Origin: Girardinichthys multiradiatus
Lineage: Eukaryota; Chordata; Actinopteri; Cyprinodontiformes; Goodeidae
NCBI RefSeq assembly: GCF_021462225.1
Contig: NC_061812.1
Location: 52,507,848-52,571,847 of the forward strand
Direction: 5' to 3'
Length of the DNA stretch: 64,000 nt
In this document: piece after piece, positions 31,268-43,374 of the stretch
How positions within the stretch are numbered: the first letter of the stretch is position 1
Layout: the number at the start of each line of letters is the position of its first letter
The notes under the pieces: generated by a model
What the model was told of the DNA's origin: nothing
What the model saw: only the letters and a program-made list of their open reading frames with translations
The model's database searches: none
Position numbers and translations under genes: made by a program

Positions 31268-32422
31268 TGTCAGGGTTTGACATTTTTGGACATTGTTTGT
31301 GGTTTTGTGTTTGTGTATTTTTCGTCTAGGTGTTTTCTAGTTTGGGCTTTGTAGTCATGTTTTTTTGTTTATTCCCTTTTGACACCTGATAGCTTTGTTC
31401 TTTCTACTGCCTCCTAGTGTTTGTTGTTTTCTCTCCTATGGTTCTTAGTTCCTTTAGTGGTTGCTTTCTTATTACTTTGTATGGTTTCTTATGATTATTA
31501 TTATTATTATAGTTCATTGGCTTCCTTGGGTTCTCTAGTTTAGTTTTCTGTTTACTATCTCTGTGTTTATTTATGGTTAGGTATTTGTTCTCTTTGCACT
31601 CTTCTAGTTTATTAGTTTATTCCTTTACTTGTTGTTGTTTTCTTATTTATGACTTAGAATGGTTTTCTCATTATTATTAGTACTATTATTATCTTAGTTC
31701 TCTAGCTTAGTTTCCCTAGTTTACCTCTATTCTTCGAGTCCCTACTTATAGGCTAGCTTTAGTTAGTGTTTACGTTTGGTTTACAATTATTCTAGTTCTC
31801 GTTTTCTCTGCTTCCTTCCCAGTTAGTTCAGTTAGTGTTGGTTTAGGTTTGTTTACTTTTGTAGTCAGGGTTTTCTTTATAGTTTATTTGTTAATTCTTA
31901 TGTTACCAGTTTCTTAGATCTTAGGTTGTTGTGTTTCTTCTGTTCCCTCCAGTTTCTCAGTTTCCTTTAGTTCATGGTTATTCCTGATTCTATGCTTCAT
32001 TTGGTTAGTTATCTTTGTCTATAGTTTTACTTAGGTCTGTTCTCTGTATTGTTTATTAATCCCTTCTCCCATGCTTTAGTCTTTGTATTAGTTTCACCTG
32101 TTCCTTTAGCCTCACTGCTTCCATGTCACTCCTGTTCCTAGTTCTTTTGATTACCTGCCCTTTGTTACCTCTGTATATCAGTTGTTCTAGTTTTATTGTT
32201 CGTTGCTGGTTCCTCCCGTTCACTACCCCTGACTATGTTCCGTTTGTGCTACGCGCCTGCTCTGAGAATACTTGTAAGTCTTTGGCTCAACTCATGTTAA
32301 TTCCTGCAGTGACTATGCTACGTTTTTGGATAACCTTTTGGATAAAGATGAAGCCTACCTTTAACATGCTGCTGCCCAGCTCCTGTCTGCACCTTGGTCC
32401 ACTAAAACCTCAGAACCTGACA
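31268..32422 (+). repeat. Gypsy/Ty3-type solo LTR 2, T-rich
   Basis: It starts TGTCAGGGTTTGACA and ends GAACCTGACA (1155 bp). The flanks are GTAAC (31263-31267) and GTAAT (32423-32427), a 5-bp duplication with one C/T difference. The + strand is strikingly T-rich, with many GTTT and CTTT runs and few A, so ORFs in it have no meaning. No internal region is present. Confidence 0.7.
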
Positions 32423-32427
32423 GTAAT

Positions 32428-35149
32428 GGTTCAAATGAGAAGTCATTCACTCAAAACAACCGATAGGTTATGGAGATAGAGGGATGATATGCATAGATAG
32501 CCAAGTTTTGGTTGTTGAAATGTTGCATTGACGCATAGCACACCTTTGGTGAATACTTTTATGTTACAGATTGTTTAGTTTTTTTGCTGGTCTGTGTGAA
32601 AAAGTGCTAAAACTATGTACACTGTACATGACCACCAGTAGTGATTTACAAGTTAAACATATACACTTGTATATGAGAGAATTCTGATGGCACAGTTGGG
32701 GCTAAATGGGGCTTTTTGGGGACATTGTCTGATCTATCTATATTAAAACATTTATTTTTTTCTGCTTCACTTCATAAGAGTAAATCTTCGCAAAGATAAT
32801 GTTAACATACTATATTATGATTTGATAGAGGTTTAAAGCATCAATCTCAAAATCTTTCTGAAAGGAATACCCTTAATGTATTTGTTTTAATGGCAGACCT
32901 GAAACTTTGTGCTGTGTCCCATCATCATTAACGTTTTCCTAGTAGCAAATATACTGATGTTAATCTCTCCTAAAACAAATCTCACAATGTTCCAAAATGA
33001 AACCAAAAATATTTAAATAGATGTTGTGGTTGCAGAAGTATACACATTTTATTAAGGATATGCTATGTTTCAAGCAGATAACTAAAAATAGGCTTAGGGT
33101 TGAAAGGGACCAAGGTTGTTCAACTGGATTCAGTTTGGACACAAAATAAAGCAATTCCTATTTTTGGAATTTTATTAGATTAAACTGTTACTGATCTACA
33201 ACTGTGATTTCTGGGATTTTTTATCTAGACAATTCCAGCACATTAAACCAATCTAAATTTGTCCAGTTGCCCCAAAACAACCCACAGCAAAATAAAAAAA
33301 AATATTATAATAATAACAAACAAAAAAACCCAAAACTGTGAAGTAGTAAAATTATCAAATTGGTGAATGGGAGGCCGGCATCAGCACTATGTTTTTCACA
33401 AAACAATAAAACAACAACAAAGGTCATAAAACTCAGCTTGGAAATTTGTGGCACTCAAATGTCCTAAAAACATAAAATCTAGAAACACGTGTCTGGAAAA
33501 AGTAATTGTTAGCTGCTAACAAAGTCAAAGTTCGCATTTAGCCCTAAACTCTAGAGATGTTTCATAGTTTTCAATGAGTTTTCACTTCATCCAATTATCA
33601 CTAGTACAAAATCTGAAAATACTTTGATGTAACCTAATCTGGACAAAGATACTTTAAAATACAGTTTCACATTTGTGAAATATATTACCATAAAATGCCC
33701 TCAAGCTGTTTATCTAATTTGCATATACATTTTTTTACATCTACTTGTATCTCTCTGTGTTTACATAATACCATTTGAACAGACCATGACACCAATAACA
33801 AGTCTTACATAACAACACGTTATGTTCAGATTCATTTTGCAGTAGTTATTTATAGTAATCCTTTTCACTGTTAAATTTATTTTAATAGCATTGAGAACCC
33901 TTGTCAACACTGGCAAGTTATGTAGGTACTTGTATTTTCTTATGCAATTGGCCTCATAACATTACTTTCTACTACACATTGTAATTTTAAATGACATATT
34001 TTTTTTCTAAATGAGCTGCTGAGATGTAGAGGAGTCAAGATGGTGTCAACTTTTGGGCCTAGTTTGTTTTGTCTCAATTTCACTAATCCAATCTGAAGCC
34101 TAAAACAAACAGTTCCTCCACACATGGAGTCAGACGCCACAACGCAGCTTACTGAAGGCATCAGCACAAGTGTGAAGGATGAAAGATACAAAGGCTTGAA
34201 TCAACAACTGATTACAATCCGTGTGATAAAGCCAGTCCATCACACATGAGACTTACTGAGTCTCCCCAGTGAAGGTTCACATGTTTGCCTGGTGTTGTTA
34301 TTATTGCTAGTTTTCTGTGCAGTTTGTCAGTGTAACGTTGGAATGAAAATTTGCCAAATATTTACAAGGTGTTTCCAAAAACCAAAGCTAATCAGTGTGA
34401 TGCCACTCAAAATATCAGCATGGTTGCATTCTGCAGTTTCATGTTGCACAGTTTGGGATGGAGATAAAACATAGTAAAAGGTCAGGTAATAATTTAAGTT
34501 CAAGGACAAACAGAACAGGTTTGGAATATTAACCTAGAGTGATATGGAGTTAAAGATGACCTAGATCTTGTTGATTATTTATTTCAGTCGTTAGAGACTT
34601 AAGACTTGACTCAAGAAATTACTCAAGAAATTACTTGTGAACATCTCTGCCATGATGTTTTAAAAGCTTTTTGAGGGTTTAATAACTGAGAAAGTTCATA
34701 TGAAAAGCTGTACTTTTTTAAAACTGTACTTTTTTTTCTTCAGTAGGTACAGTCTCTTTCGTCCTGTCACTAATCTGTTTTGGATTCATAGAAACAAAAC
34801 ATGCCATCGGCCACCGTTAAATCCATAAAAAATACAATAAATATCCTTTTGTGTAATCCATGCAATAATTATTAAAATACACAGTTGAAGCAGTAAAGAG
34901 TGAAACAAGCATATTCTCATATTCTAGAACTGAGAGACTGGAGAGGCCTGTGTACTGTCACATATTAACTGTCTTATCTTTTGCAGAAGTATAACCAAGA
35001 AGTGTAACCAAAGGAATAATGTATGATGATTTTCCATTTTCTACGCTGTAGAAAACTAAAAGTAACTAAAAAGTTTGAGCAGCACCGATGTAAGAATTAA
35101 AGCCTCTGTTTAAGAGGAAATGTAATGTTGAGTGAGACAGGAATAGAGC
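32428..35149. other. Unassigned AT-rich DNA
   Basis: No gene or repeat family is recognised in these 2.7 kb. Short A- and T-runs occur at 33290-33320 and 34718-34740. Confidence 0.4.
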
Positions 35150-36560
35150 AGATGTTCAGGAATTGGGGAAGTGAGAGCTGTAGCTTATAGCACAAGGCTG
35201 ATGACTGAGGCGGGGTCGCAGGTCAAAGAAGAGGCCAGCAGACAGCTCAGGACTGAGGTGATGATGGCATGTCTGATATGGACATGACTCGGGAAATTCC
35301 AATGGGACAGCCATGGCAACAACCACTGGCCAATGAGCACGAAGAGTTTGGTGGAAATGCTCTATAAAATGGGCAAGAATAGAGGAACTAGTTGGTATTT
35401 TCCTCGCAGAAGACCAGCGAACAAGGTCGGACGGAGAAAATAAGCTTGGATGGAAAAGGAACAGAGACACAGCCCAGCTGACTGACTGCATTAAAAAAGA
35501 GGATCAACCCGTGAGCCCAGAAAAGACTATGCCTCAAAATTAAGAATCTGATTTCATCTAAAGTCTTTTTATCCAGACAACAGAAGTGAACTTGATCGGT
35601 GAACAGCTGATTGCTCCAAGTTCCAGGCTTCTGGAAGTCCTGAATCAGCTTCATTTATGTCTCCGGGTTTCCTTCAACTCTTCAGCCTCTGGAAACTACT
35701 GTCTTCTGAGACATAACAACAGAGATCCTATTTAACCATTGAAGCCTGGAGCATCAGTACCTGCCACTTAAAGGAAGAAAACTGAAGATTAAGTCGTATT
35801 CCCTTCAAGAAATCACTCGTTGTTACCAGAGAGCTGCAGCTACTGCCAACGTTACTGCTGTTAGAGTTGCTGCCTCTGTGGACATGGGAACTATTGTACC
35901 AGCAGACAAGGACAGGTCACTGGGATCGACAATGACTGCTGCTGCTGACTGTACAGAGGAGTTGAAACAACCCATTTTCCACTGTTGACCACTGGATGAA
36001 GAATCCTTGGCTCTGGGAAGCTAAGCGGTGGCCTGTGACGTGGATCTGGCTTGGGACCAGGAAGCCTGAGATGAGGTACTCTCAGGTACTCCCATCCTCG
36101 GTACTCTGGACCGAGGATGGGAACGTCTTGATGACAGTGTTGTCTCTGTTGGCGGAAACAAGAAGGTGCTGAGATGGATGGTGGAGACCTGAGTTGTGGC
36201 TGAGACCTGAAACCCTGTTGACCCTAGCGGAGGAATTGCGAGGCATCCATCTTGGGTCCTTGTTGCCGGGACCCAAAATGGATGGGTCCTTACAAAGAGT
36301 AAACAGAACAGGGAGCATGGGTGATTAGAAGGGCATGAAATGGATGGGCAAACAGTAGAATCCAGTAAAGAACCATGACGACCAGGCAGTATAAATATGG
36401 TTTTGAATTTCACTGTGTTTTCAGAATGCCCTGGTTAATTTTTGTTTAGGTCTTGGAATATTAATTCATCAGTTCAGAAAAAGGGTGATGAGATGAAGAG
36501 GAGAAAGAGGGATGAGGTACGATAGGGTCGAGGGTAAGGAAGGGAGGGGTTGAAAGAACG
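35150..36560. other. Unclassified region with TATA-like site and hairpins
   Basis: This is less AT-rich than its surroundings and has no ORF longer than 130 codons. A TATA-like CTCTATAAAATGGGC lies at about 35360. A perfect 12-bp hairpin is at 36091-36121, and a second, interrupted hairpin (TTGGGTCC...GGACCCAA) is near 36250-36285. A purine-rich tract (about 36478-36555) precedes the LTR-like segment at 36561, as a polypurine tract would. A decayed LTR retroelement is a plausible reading but I cannot show coding remnants. Confidence 0.35.
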
Positions 36561-36798
36561 TGACAGTGCTGGGTAATTAGAGGTGTGGTTGAGGTGTGGC
36601 CCTGCTCCCGAACGTAAGTTAACATATTAACTTCCTTTATTCTGCCATTTTCTCCATCACCCTGCTGTTTTACTGCTTGTTATTTCACCAGTATTCCTTG
36701 AGCGGACCCTCCAGTGACTACTATGTAAGTTTCTTTTTTTGTTCATTAAAAAATCATTTTTGCTCTCCACTTGAGTTCTTCGTTACCCCACTATGACA
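36561..36798 (+). repeat. Possible short LTR
   Basis: This 238-bp segment starts TGACAGTGCTGGG and ends CCCCACTATGACA, with a purine tract just upstream. No target duplication is visible and no second copy exists in the window, so it is only a suggestion. Confidence 0.3.
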
Positions 36799-37867
36799 CT
36801 CAAAGTCAGGAAGCAAACCCTAGATGTCTGTGTATTTTAAAAGGTAGATATTAAGTCCACGTTTGACCAGTGTTTTTATGGGGAATTTCATTCTCCTGTC
36901 AATTATAACGTGTCACCAATAGAATGAAGGTATCATAAATCTCAAACTGTTAAAAATAATAATATATATCATCATCATATGAGTGTAGAATTATTCAGTA
37001 CAGGTTTGATCAGTCTAGACATGTTAGATTTTATACTAGAGACGATCAAATGCAGTCAAACGTGAAGCAGACCTTTATTGTCAATAGTAACTCCAAAGTA
37101 GATGTAAACTTTAATGTTGTTAGCAGCAAATGGTTAGCCTGTCATAAAATTCTCAGTGTTTACAATTCATATTATTTTCTCTCACGATTCTTTTTCATTA
37201 ATTACCCATTTGCTGCCAGAATAATTATTTAAAGCTGTGGTGGCCCATTTTACTGTGTTGTCACCCACCCCAACAAATTATTTTTCTTTGACTTTGCCAC
37301 GCAACACTGACACATCAAAAAAATACTTTGTTTCATACTTCAAAATAAAGGTCGCAAATATATGTAGAACAGAGTGTCAAGCCTAAAGCCCCCACCTTCA
37401 TATCTATAATAATATCTTACACTTACACATGGCACTTGATTAGGTGATCTTTACTCTGATGAGAAAAAGCATGGATTCTTTTAACAATTCGATTACATAC
37501 CTGATATTTACTAAAGTGAAGCTGGTAAAGCCTAAAAACATTTAAGAGACAGCCTTATGTCTCCTTAAACACTATAAAAGGGAATTTGTTATTATTTTTG
37601 GAAAGCTACAAATTATGTACAATTCACTTTATTTAGCACCAACTTACAACAAATGTCATCTCAAGGTACTTTATAAACCAAACAGGTCCAAATGATGTAC
37701 AGAAAAATATAGTCAATTCCCTGAAATCACATAAAACACATTTTCATTCTGACACATCCCTTTGGTGTTTCTAACAGGCAGGAAAATCTGTTGCTCAGCT
37801 GTGTTCAGTGAAGTTATTATGTGTGTATGTTTGGGAGAATAGCTGTGACAGCAAGTGGCTTCACTGA

Positions 37868-37888
37868 GTGTGTGTGTGTGTGTGTGTT
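37868..37888. repeat. (GT)n microsatellite
   Basis: About ten uninterrupted GT units. Confidence 0.95.
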
Positions 37889-38227
37889 TTAGCTTGTGTG
37901 CGGTCTTGGGTGGGTTGGGGGAGTAAAGGCTGGTCAGTATATGTTTTGGGGTCACCCTTTGGGTCTCGGATGGAATTACCACCTCACTACACTGACATGC
38001 ATTCATCCACATGTACGCTCACAAGATGGATATTTTACTAGTTCCAGCTTAACTTTACTACTAGTCTATAATTTGTTCCTGGTATCGGTTTAATCAATCA
38101 CCTGCTCTGACACCGTGCCTCCATCTCCAGGCTCACTGAGTTTGTGTGTTTTGTGTGTGTGTGAACCTTGCCACCCAGGATGGAGGTCTGTAGTCTGAAG
38201 GAATCTCCCTTAGGCTTAGTTTTGCAT

Positions 38228-38229
<2 letters not shown>

Positions 38230-38259
<30 letters not shown>
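38230..38259. repeat. (GT)n microsatellite
   Basis: About fifteen uninterrupted units, with further interrupted GT runs at 38326-38352. Confidence 0.95.
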
Positions 38260-38261
<2 letters not shown>

Positions 38262-38582
38262 CCCTCTTTGTTCACCTCCCTATGGCCTCTTTCCCCACCA
38301 TCCAGATGGAGAATTGCACTAGTGGGGATGTGTGTGTTTGTGTGTGTGGGTGGGTTATTGTTGTGATGTTTCCACGGTGTCTGTGTTAAGATGAGCGATT
38401 TTATCTGTGCAGTTGTGTATGACTGGTGGTGGAGTGTTTGAGTGTGTTTTGGGGCTGCAGGGCAGCTTTAGGATGACGGATGTGTTGTGAACGATGCTGA
38501 AGGACACCTGAGACAGCAGGCAGATCAGATGGACATCTCTCTATCAGTTAAGTGTCAATAAAATCCCCCACACAACTAACCT

Positions 38583-38599
38583 ACACACACACACACACA
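38583..38599. repeat. (AC)n microsatellite
   Basis: About eight AC units. Confidence 0.9.
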
Positions 38600-39013
38600 A
38601 ACACTCACATAAATCAGGGAGAACTCCAGGAAGAAATGAGAAGAACCAAGACCACAGTCAGTAGAAGGGGGGCTGAGGGAGAGAAAGAGATGGTCGGCTG
38701 TGCGTGTCAGACCGGTATGCATGTTAGGCAGGTGAAAAATGGGGAAGCTGTTATGTAGACAGGGTGTATGTAATTAGTACCACACACACAGTTTCTGAGA
38801 GGGCTGTGCATGTGTTTGGCAGCCTCAAGAGTCTGAGCATTATTCAATGAAGCTGCCACGTCCATCTTATTTTTTTTAAACATCATCATTCATACATTTG
38901 CAGTCACAATAGAGAGAAATCTTTCTACTGATTTCTTAAAAGTAAACCATTATTGACCTATAAAAATAGATGTTTAGAAGAGGTGCTAAAGTGACAGGAC
39001 TCCAGGTTAACCC

Positions 39014-39950
39014 ACAGTGGATTGCAAAAATATTCATACTTCTTCATGATTGGTCATGTTATCACCACTAACATCAATGTATTTGTGTGATAGACCAACA
39101 CAACATGGCATATTATTCACAGTTTTTCTTTTTTTTTTTTTTACTAATTACTCAGCATCACTAGTTAGTTAGTTAGTTAGTTTTTCTAGACACAGCATTT
39201 TGGATTTTGGCTGAGAAGTTTAATTTTGTTCTCATCTAACCAGAGCATCTTCTTCAACATGTGTGTTGTGTGGTTTCCATGGCATGTGGCAAACTGCAAA
39301 GAGCACTACTCTTAACTTTTCCTTCACCAACGGCCCTCATTAAGCAACCCTTCCATTACAAAAAGATGTGTGGAGTGTACAACCAATAGTTGTCCTGACA
39401 ACAGATTCACCCACCTGAACTGTGGATCTCCACAGCCTTCTCCAGAGTTATCATGAGCCTCTCAGCTGTTCCTCTGATTATGCTCTCTATCAGTTTAGGT
39501 TAACAGGTTACAGTCATACCATACTCCATATACATTCATATATATGGAGTATGCTATGTGCTATACTCTTTCCATTTTCAGATTGTGGATGGAACAATGC
39601 TCTGGGGGATGTTCAGCACTTTGGTTAGTGTTTTATAACCTAACCCTGCTTTAAACCTCTCCAGAATGTTCTCCCAGACCCCTCTGTTGTGGTTCTTGGT
39701 CTTCACATACTGTTTGTGCACTAATGTTCTCTAACAAACCTTTGAGGCCTTCACAAATCAGTTGTATTTATGCAGATTTCTATTTGTAAAACTTGTTGTA
39801 AACCATGTATTATTTTCTTTACACTTCACAGTTATGCACTATGTTTTTTCTGTTAATTATTTAAAATCCTAACGAAAAATTTTAAAGTTTGTGGATGTGA
39901 CAAGTTTGAAATAGCTCACCTGGTGAACCTAGTTTTTCCAAGGCACTGTA
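39014..39950 (-). mobile_element. Decayed Tc1-like transposon
   Basis: The left end ACAGTGGATTGCAAAAATATTC and the right end AAGGCACTGTA are decayed inverted tips of the common fish Tc1 family with ACAGTGCCTTGCAAAAGT-type ends. Between them, minus-strand sequence matches the N-terminal half of that transposase gene: on the + strand, TTGTTCTCATCTAACCAGAG, GTGGCAAACTGCAAAG, TAGTTGTCCTGACAACAGAT and CTGTGGATCTCCACAG. Much of the catalytic region is deleted. A poly-T and a (TTAG)n run at 39126-39183 lie inside it. It contains no ORF. Confidence 0.75.
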
Positions 39951-40774
39951 AGTTTACACTGTGTGCAAAACCCTTAAAAAGTTTGACTTCAGTGCTAAGA
40001 AGTGTGTAAATTCACACTAAAATCAGCATTAAATATGTTACCATATACAGTAACATATTTAAAATGAAAATGATCTAAATTGCATAGAATAAGAAAAAAA
40101 TAAATTCGTAATCATTATCTAATACCTACATACTTCATACGTAAAATATGTTTGATTTAATTCTGCTGTCATTGCATTTCCCCTCATCATATTACACATG
40201 GGTATGTGTATATGGGTATTCATTTTTCACTGTAGCTATTATTATATAAATACCAAGAGATTTTCGTAGAAATGCAAAATATTTCTTCAGTGACTGCCGT
40301 GACCTTTTTGTGCCTCATTATGTTAAAAAGTTTGCCTAAAAATAACTAAGCTTAGTCTCATATCACCCTGGGGTTGTTTGGTATCAAAAGAAAAACTTTG
40401 TATATTCAAGCAGAGTTGTATTGTGTAATGATCAGAGCTCTTAGGGTCACTGGAATGCAAATATTTCTCCTCTTCTTGGGAGTCTAGACAAGCATATTTA
40501 GTCTTGGGTGTGGTGTCCTAACTTGTCATACACAGAAAGCTTGTAACTCTACAGAACATGGATGTGCATTGAAGGACCAATAATAGATTTACATTGAAAT
40601 GTCCAAATATCACTATCAAATATTACCCCATACAAATGCAATGTGCACATCCAGATACATGTAGAACATTGAAATGAAAATCATTCGCACATCTTTCTTA
40701 TGCTCTGCTATTATATCTGTACTAATTATTTAAGCTCAAATCTGTCAATTTAACAACAAACTATTTATTAGATT
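39951..40774. other. Unassigned AT-rich DNA
   Basis: No gene or repeat family is recognised. Confidence 0.4.
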
Positions 40775-41513
40775 TGTTGGAATTATGATTATCGATTAAT
40801 TAATATTTATCAATAATTATAATAAAAAATCATAATTTGAAAAAATGTATTTCTTAACCAAAAATCCTCATTTATGAATCGAAGACCAGAGATGTTTCTG
40901 GTGTTGTAATTGTGGCTCAACGCCTTTGATAATTACAACCGTTAAATACTCGTTAATAATTGATAACTATTACCAGAGATGTCACTGTTTAATCAACCGT
41001 TTCCACTGAAACGTGAGGAACTTCAACCTTATTTTGACTGAAGAATCACTCTTGCACAAAACAAACACAAAACGCCTTCTCTTTATCTATGTGAATATTT
41101 ATCAAATCACAGCCTGATACAATCCGCTCTTCCGATTTAATAATCTTCACCAAATCAAACATGCAAAGTTCTACATAAAAAGGGGGTAAAATATCTAACT
41201 AAACAACAATAAAACAAAACAGCAGGGAGTGCGTATGGAATCAACCAGCAGTTATGGCCAAAGTGATAATATGACAAGGGAATATGGCGTTGAACGAAGC
41301 TTTGGGAGCGCAGCTCGCCAGAAAGTGTAGCTCAGTGAGATGCACAGTCATAAAACATCCCCCAACTCTGGGCGGGGGTGAGCACACAAAGAGTTATAAA
41401 ACTTTTGGCGACAAGCTAGTAAGCAGTAAAGTTGAAGACAAGGAAAATGGTGAATTTCCCCATGAGGTTATTAGAACAGTTCAGTTTCACAGCGCACCTG
41501 CGCGCAGGTGTTT

Positions 41514-41630
41514 GCACGGTAAAGACACACTTGCGAGACACGGCGGTCTCTGAAAGTACCAGCAAGTTTCAAAACAATGGCATGCACATACAATTCAGAA
41601 CACATTAGACTCTAAATTGCGACTCTGATC
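41514..41630. repeat. Inverted duplication, left arm
   Basis: It starts CGGTAAAGACACACTTG and ends GCGACTCTGATCGCA, and pairs with 42208-42324 read in reverse complement with about one mismatch. The spacer is about 580 bp. It is preceded by a perfect 16-bp palindrome (CACCTGCGCGCAGGTG, 41495-41510). Confidence 0.85.
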
Positions 41631-42207
41631 GCACTAAAATTTCCTACTCTGTCCTGCCCACGCTATCCTTAATAACGAAATATAGGAAAAATAAAAAAGA
41701 TAGGTTTTACTTTGTTGGAGTCTTCCTTCTGAGCAGAGGGAGAGAGGAGGACTTGGAAAGTTGGAAGTTAATGTGCGTCCACAGTTAACTTTGGGAAGAG
41801 TGGTCAATCTTCGTGCTTTGTCCTCCTTGGCAAAAAGGAAAAATATGATCTGACCGTCAGCAGTCGGCTAGAACCGAACACGGAGGGAAAGTTGCGTCTC
41901 CTTGAAACTCTGTGGTTTTGGTTACGTGTTAAACTTACGTCTTTGATCGGCAAAGTGAAATTTCTGGCCTTCTCATTCCAGAAACCTCGTTCATGAATTT
42001 TTCGTTGGCCAACGAAGGAGAATAAATGAAATCCACTTGGGACTCTTCTCCAGAAATTGATGCGCTTCAGTTGCTGGTCTGGCTTCCAGCGTGAAAAGCA
42101 GCTTCTTTCAAATGTCTGCCTTCCTATATTGCCTCCTGTGACGTCAGACCTGGGACGGCCCCATCATATCAGCCGCAGTGGCTGCTGGGTTTTGTAGGAC
42201 AGACTAT

Positions 42208-42324
42208 CCTGCGATCAGAGTCGCCATTTAGAGTCTAATGTGTTCTGAATTGTATGTGCATGCCATTGTTTTGAAACTTGCTGGTACTTTCAGAGACCGC
42301 CGTGTCTCGCAAGTGTGTCTTTAC
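42208..42324. repeat. Inverted duplication, right arm
   Basis: Reverse-complement copy of 41514-41630. Its outer edge coincides with the point where the Tc1 transposase at 42325 is cut, so the last codons of that ORF (from about residue 287) come from this repeat. Confidence 0.85.
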
Positions 42325-43186
42325 CGAGCAAAACACCCCAAAGTGGCTCAATAATATTTAGATCTGGTGACTGTGCAGGCCATGGGAGATGTTCAACTTC
42401 ACTTTCATGTTCATCAAACCAATCTTTCACCAGTCTTGCTGTGTGTATTGGTGCATTGTCATCCTGATACATGGCACCGCCTTCAGGATACAATGTTTGA
42501 ACCATTGGACACACATGGTCCTCAAGAATGGTTCGGTAGTCCTTGGCAGTGACGCGCCCATCTAGCACAAGTATTGGACCAAGGGAATGCCATGATATGG
42601 CAGCCCAAACCATCACTGATCCACCCCCATGCTTCACTCTGGGCATGCAACAGTCTGGGTGGTACGCTTCTTTGGGGCTTCTCCACACCGTAACTCTCCC
42701 GGATGTGGGGAAAACAGTAAAGGTGGACTCATCAGAGAACAATAAATGTTTCACATTGTCTACAGCCCAAGATTTGCACTCCTTCCACCATTGAAACCGT
42801 CGTTTGGCATTGGCATGAGTGACCAAAGGTGTGGCTATAGCAGCCCGGCCGTGTATATTGACCCTGTGGAGCTCCTGATGGACAGTTCTGGTGGAAACAG
42901 GAGAGTTGAGGTGCACATTTAATTCTGCTGTGATTTGGGCAGCCGTGGTTTTATATTTTTTGGATACAATCCGGGTTAGCACCCGAACATCCCTTTCAGA
43001 CAGCTTCCTCTTGCGTCCACAGTTAATCCTGTTGGATGTGGTTCTTCCTTCTTGGTGGTATGCTGACATTACCCTGGATACCGTGGCTCTTGATACATCA
43101 CAAAGACTTGCTGTCTTGGTCACAGATGCACCAGCAAGACGTGCACCAACAATTTGTCCTCTTTTGAACTCTGGTATGTCACCCAT
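42290..43186 (-). pseudogene. Tc1-family transposase, C-terminally truncated, DD36E
   Basis: It starts at the ATG at 43186 (M-G-D-I-P-E-F). The open frame is 298 codons, of which about the first 286 are transposase. Paired-type helix-turn-helix domains span about 1-110, with a G-R-K-R basic motif near 57-60. The catalytic D152 (F-S-D-E-S-T), D243 (Q-D-D-N-A) and E280 (N-I-I-E-P) are all present. I count 36 residues between the last two, so it belongs to a DD36E branch rather than DD34E. After P-L-W-G-V-L the frame runs into the inverted repeat and ends in about 12 unrelated residues. Around 55 residues expected at the C-terminus are missing. Confidence 0.88.
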
Positions 43187-43374
43187 AATGTTGTGTGCAT
43201 TTCAATATTTTGAGCAAAACTGTGCTCTTACCCTGCTAATTGAACCTTCACACTCTGCTCTTACTGGTGCAATGTGCAATCAATGAAGACTGGCTACCAG
43301 GCTGGTCCAATTTAGCCATGAAACCTCCCACACTAAAATGACAAGTGTTTCAGTTTCATTGTCCAACCCTTGTA
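42325..43374 (-). mobile_element. Truncated Tc1/mariner transposon, DD36E type
   Basis: The intact end is at 43372, where the + strand reads GTTTCATTGTCCAACCCTTG followed by TA (43373-43374). The other end is missing: the element stops in the transposase gene at about 42325, next to the inverted duplication. It keeps a complete N-terminal half but lacks the last 50 or so codons and one terminal repeat, so it cannot transpose. Confidence 0.88.

Larger units (their letters stand above)
36799..39013. other. Unassigned DNA with GT/CA microsatellites
   Basis: No gene is recognised. 37620-37690 matches a decayed L2-type tail in minus orientation (CACTTTATTTAGCACCAA, then CATCTCAAGGTACTTTA). Dinucleotide repeats lie at 37868-37888, 38230-38259 and 38583-38599, and short ORFs through them are low-complexity artefacts. 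Confidence 0.5.
40775..42324 (-). repeat. LTR-like unit Y, with internal inverted duplication
   Basis: It begins TGTTGGAATTATGATTATCG on the + strand, which would be the CCAACA-ended 3' terminus of a minus-strand LTR, followed by AT-rich sequence as in family X. A perfect CRE TGACGTCA lies at 42139-42146, near the putative promoter side, as in X copy B. The opposite terminus is lost at the junction with the truncated Tc1 near 42325. A 117-bp segment at 41514-41630 is repeated in inverted orientation at 42208-42324. The LTR nature is inferred from these parallels. There is no second copy in the window. Confidence 0.4.

Noticed and set aside
32123..32479. 118-codon + strand ORF
   Set aside because: Runs across the end of a T-rich solo LTR into flanking DNA. 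There is no coding signal.
35156..36413. Minus-strand ORFs as a host gene
   Set aside because: They are 78-130 codons long in overlapping frames with low-complexity Ser/Thr/Pro text, and there are no splice-consistent exons.
38168..38389. 73-codon ORF with poly(Cys-Val)
   Set aside because: Encoded by the GT microsatellite.
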